Of a stretch of DNA of 16,843 bases, positions 15,901-16,843 are shown piece after piece; positions within the stretch are counted from its first letter, which is position 1, and every line of letters starts with the position of its first letter. The stretch covers positions 1 to 16,843 of the forward strand of contig ONQH01000002.1 of NCBI GenBank assembly GCA_900319885.1, written 5' to 3'. The stretch is from Candidatus Avelusimicrobium ruminicola (lineage in GTDB: Bacteria > Elusimicrobiota > Elusimicrobia > Elusimicrobiales > Elusimicrobiaceae). The notes under the pieces were generated by a model. The model saw nothing but the letters and a program-made list of their open reading frames with translations, was not told where the DNA came from and made no database searches. The translations under genes and the position numbers were made by a program.

Positions 15901-16843
15901 TGAGGTTCGCCGTAATATTGCTCTTCAGTGGTAGCGGAGGTAGAAGTCGGAGCTGCATCCGCCGCATTGTGATAGCACCCATTATAAGGTATCTCTGCCC
16001 ATAATACATAGACGTAGTTTCCATCCGGCATCGGGGCCCCGTAGGCAAAAGTTTCAGTTTCCCCTGCAACAGCTATTTGTCCATTAGACTTCCTCTCTCC
16101 GGCAGCATACGTACGTACACAATTGGCTGGGTCTCCATTACTATCTAACGCCTGACAGGTACCGTCCCAGCGGTCGGTATAATTCATACGTCCGGACTTT
16201 TGTTCCGCACTGCGGTATACTAAGGAACCCGTGATGTTGCCCCCCGTAGTATCTCGCGTAGGCCCAGTCCCTGTAGGAGCAGACGAATTGGTCAGTACAG
16301 CCGAGACCGCATTTCCTTCGGTATCCGTCATTTCTTTGGTTACAAAGCGCGTACCGGGGGTATACACTTCCCAATAGACGGTGGAAGGTTCCGTCGGCAC
16401 GTAAGAAATGGTAGCATAGGCGGTGGACTTTTTGTTAAGCCCGGTCACTTGCACGTCCGTCAGTTTTAAGGGGTCCAAAGATACTTGGCGTGTGACCGCG
16501 CGCGAGAAGTCAATCCCCGGCCACTCATCTTGCGATTTGGCTTGGATAGAGGCTAAATAATTACCCGCGGGGAGCAAGAGTCCGTCGTCATTACGGCCAT
16601 CCCAAGAGTCAAAGTCGGAAATTTGGGTATCTTTTTCTTGCCCTTTCATGCCTTCGCCGGTGCGGGGTTGCCAATCAACTAAGGTGCGGACAATCTTTTT
16701 GGTTGCATCTTCATAATTTGCTGCAAAACTATTCCCGCCTATGGGGCCATTGTATATGGGTTCTTCACGTGTTCCCGTACGTTCTTCATACTGTATTTCT
16801 TCGCACTGAGTTCCATTCCACGTGTAATCAGCATTCGCCTTTC
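12942..16843 (-). CDS. Giant FlgD-Ig-repeat surface or secreted protein with type IX-like C-terminal domain, cut by the right edge
   Basis: The frame is open to base 16843, so the N-terminus and true start are outside; the Met at 16649 is internal. About 1,299 residues are visible. At least eight hairpin modules of the form W-D-G ... P-D/G-G-x-Y recur, at about 16555-16612, 15997-16175, 15530-15590, 14980-15095, 14505-14665, 13920-13990, 13540-13605 and 13000-13065, between strands such as ATISYHLS and MKIGYQVS. These are FlgD-like Ig folds. Three modules carry long insertions between the W-D-G and the hairpin. Residues after 13020 (GKKVARGVYFGLVDF) with FYPNP and IKYFNLAGDLVR resemble type IX sorting domains. 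From the internal Met onward it has 14 cysteines, often in local pairs. It is probably a large surface adhesin or exported stalk; the partner is unknown. Family is firm, export route is inference. Confidence 0.85.
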   Translation of the reverse strand, partial: KANADYTWNGTQCEEIQYEERTGTREEPIYNGPIGGNSFAANYEDATKKIVRTLVDWQPRTGEGMKGQEKDTQISDFDSWDGRNDDGLLLPAGNYLASIQAKSQDEWPGIDFSRAVTRQVSLDPLKLTDVQVTGLNKKSTAYATISYVPTEPSTVYWEVYTPGTRFVTKEMTDTEGNAVSAVLTNSSAPTGTGPTRDTTGGNITGSLVYRSAEQKSGRMNYTDRWDGTCQALDSNGDPANCVRTYAAGERKSNGQIAVAGETETFAYGAPMPDGNYVYVLWAEIPYNGCYHNAADAAPTSTSATTEEQYYGEPHFEANKECSYSAANNNRQFTGVKTLKYTVGTLELERGLVGITLQPVGYATLGSSPTAYGLDPFIFKYALDRDAQVIATVENTAGVVVKHITLKEGEPNVSQQLNTLTWDGRDDQGRMVYPGTYMFRVKAMDAMFPAQSNEAIVVFPVDMYRVVDVATTDVYGDSNAKATISYHLSKTMNTQINIYNKDVVIPDYNALTGEYNGAKVTATYTGKLTGQTSLANVELTPTGGIQATIAEIPANGSIVRYSTATVSGKLVGVRNTWTSASEYSIYGNRDLNDDLTNLNHNPDDDPNNLPDGHYYHNNEPYATDENSGEMLYTVYLKQELLDVTTDTAAAWPPRVCNKADTAIFTDGYVDPAKVNQTQTACIYVNDKTFTNYPATAEEAASGVLDVRLQPIHTINRTKLSNGDDVINMEEWDALYFYNPTPDSGRHTAEEIAKCQNQNEKANCPYEMLPDGQYPFFLSARSNEPFNRYYYDAQRDAGKTFGSGHTYTISGEPFRQGRESDNVQNIDVQQEDYLYASDKVVSKINVTRGPVYFLDGSVAVFANAPQLFNASSTTLTFIPPYEINFSISRAAQVEVAIVALEPNMCSPVTDNVLSSNVNVYESRTNAAGEICKFLSTMTIANTGHFDANAIRKIYWDGTDHTGNYVKPGIYEVRLTARNYPDAGLYDPTVKSITLNADLLKVFDLLEADNYAISERGQNMKIGYQVSVPMKVAIQIFKPGTTIFDYSKGTLRNPTTGLEVQDIREVLVRSIVGIRPGTTLVEEVWDGLDYAGQEVPDGIYPFRFVTSLDTAAIDTVTGEVLFGDDTSADPMKWKIQRVADTYEYQNLHKATIAIGDGRFVCDDWKKTVFFYPNPLNDASKGTLEITKMPVPGTISIKYFNLAGDLVRNADYDCVDANNYRTTIGSNFYFQPDNNISTTRLTNDELVESGTFRNVRNAALRCKWDRTNQHGKKVARGVYFGLVDFKAYNGREHCQKVVKILIP
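12945..13345 (-). other. C-terminal sorting-like domain of the giant surface protein
   Basis: This encodes the last 130 or so residues: FYPNP, then a strand pair IKYFNLAGDLVR, a W-D hairpin (WDRTNQHGKKVARGVYF) and a terminal strand ending KVVKILIP. The layout resembles the Ig-like C-terminal domain used as a secretion signal in type IX systems. It holds four cysteines and an inserted loop of about 50 residues, which the simplest such domains lack. Confidence 0.6.

Noticed and set aside
16647..16649. Met codon as the start of the giant surface protein
   Set aside because: The same frame stays open for 64 more codons to the window edge and contains plausible surface-protein sequence, so this Met is internal.

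Overview
The window is a dense, single-strand gene block. Every gene I can support lies on the minus strand, so it reads from right to left. No gap between genes exceeds about 80 bases, and there are no RNA genes, insertion sequences or CRISPR arrays. The cell is a Gram-negative (two-membrane) bacterium: it has a secretin, a PorV/PorQ-type outer-membrane barrel and several periplasmic proteins. PorV-like barrels, FlgD-Ig-repeat surface proteins, a Tad pilus and moderate GC together would fit a host-associated Elusimicrobiota member, but that placement is a low-confidence inference without any marker gene.

Right part (about 12.9-16.8 kb): a very large repetitive surface protein, cut by the right edge. 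It is built from FlgD-like Ig modules and ends in a domain resembling type IX secretion C-terminal sorting domains. After it comes a good extended -10 promoter.

Middle (about 4.4-12.9 kb): a PorV/PorQ-like barrel, then a compact Tad/Flp (type IVc) pilus locus. Its order is two Flp pilins, a TadE-like pseudopilin, CpaB/RcpC, a very short CpaC/RcpA-like secretin, a CpaE-CpaF fusion (TadZ-like P-loop domain joined to the TadA motor ATPase, with a proline-rich tail), TadB with an unusual exported N-terminal domain, and TadC.

Left part (about 0.6-4.4 kb): the apparent operon continues with a TPR lipoprotein-less secreted protein (TadD-like position), a HAMP membrane sensor with no output enzyme, a small two-helix membrane protein, and an exported thioredoxin-fold protein with one active-site Cys plus a C-terminal Cys. 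A GC-rich hairpin at 574-603 follows. Beyond it begins another membrane sensor, cut by the left edge.

How the parts may work together: prepilins are processed and assembled by TadB/TadC, powered by the fused ATPase, and leave through the short secretin aligned by CpaB. The TPR and thiol proteins could help assembly or disulfide formation. The sensor could tie pilus activity to an extracellular cue. The giant surface protein and barrel next door are candidates for a pilus-linked or independently secreted adhesin. Not seen here: the prepilin peptidase (TadV/CpaA), TadG, and classical RcpB/TadF. They must lie elsewhere or be absent.
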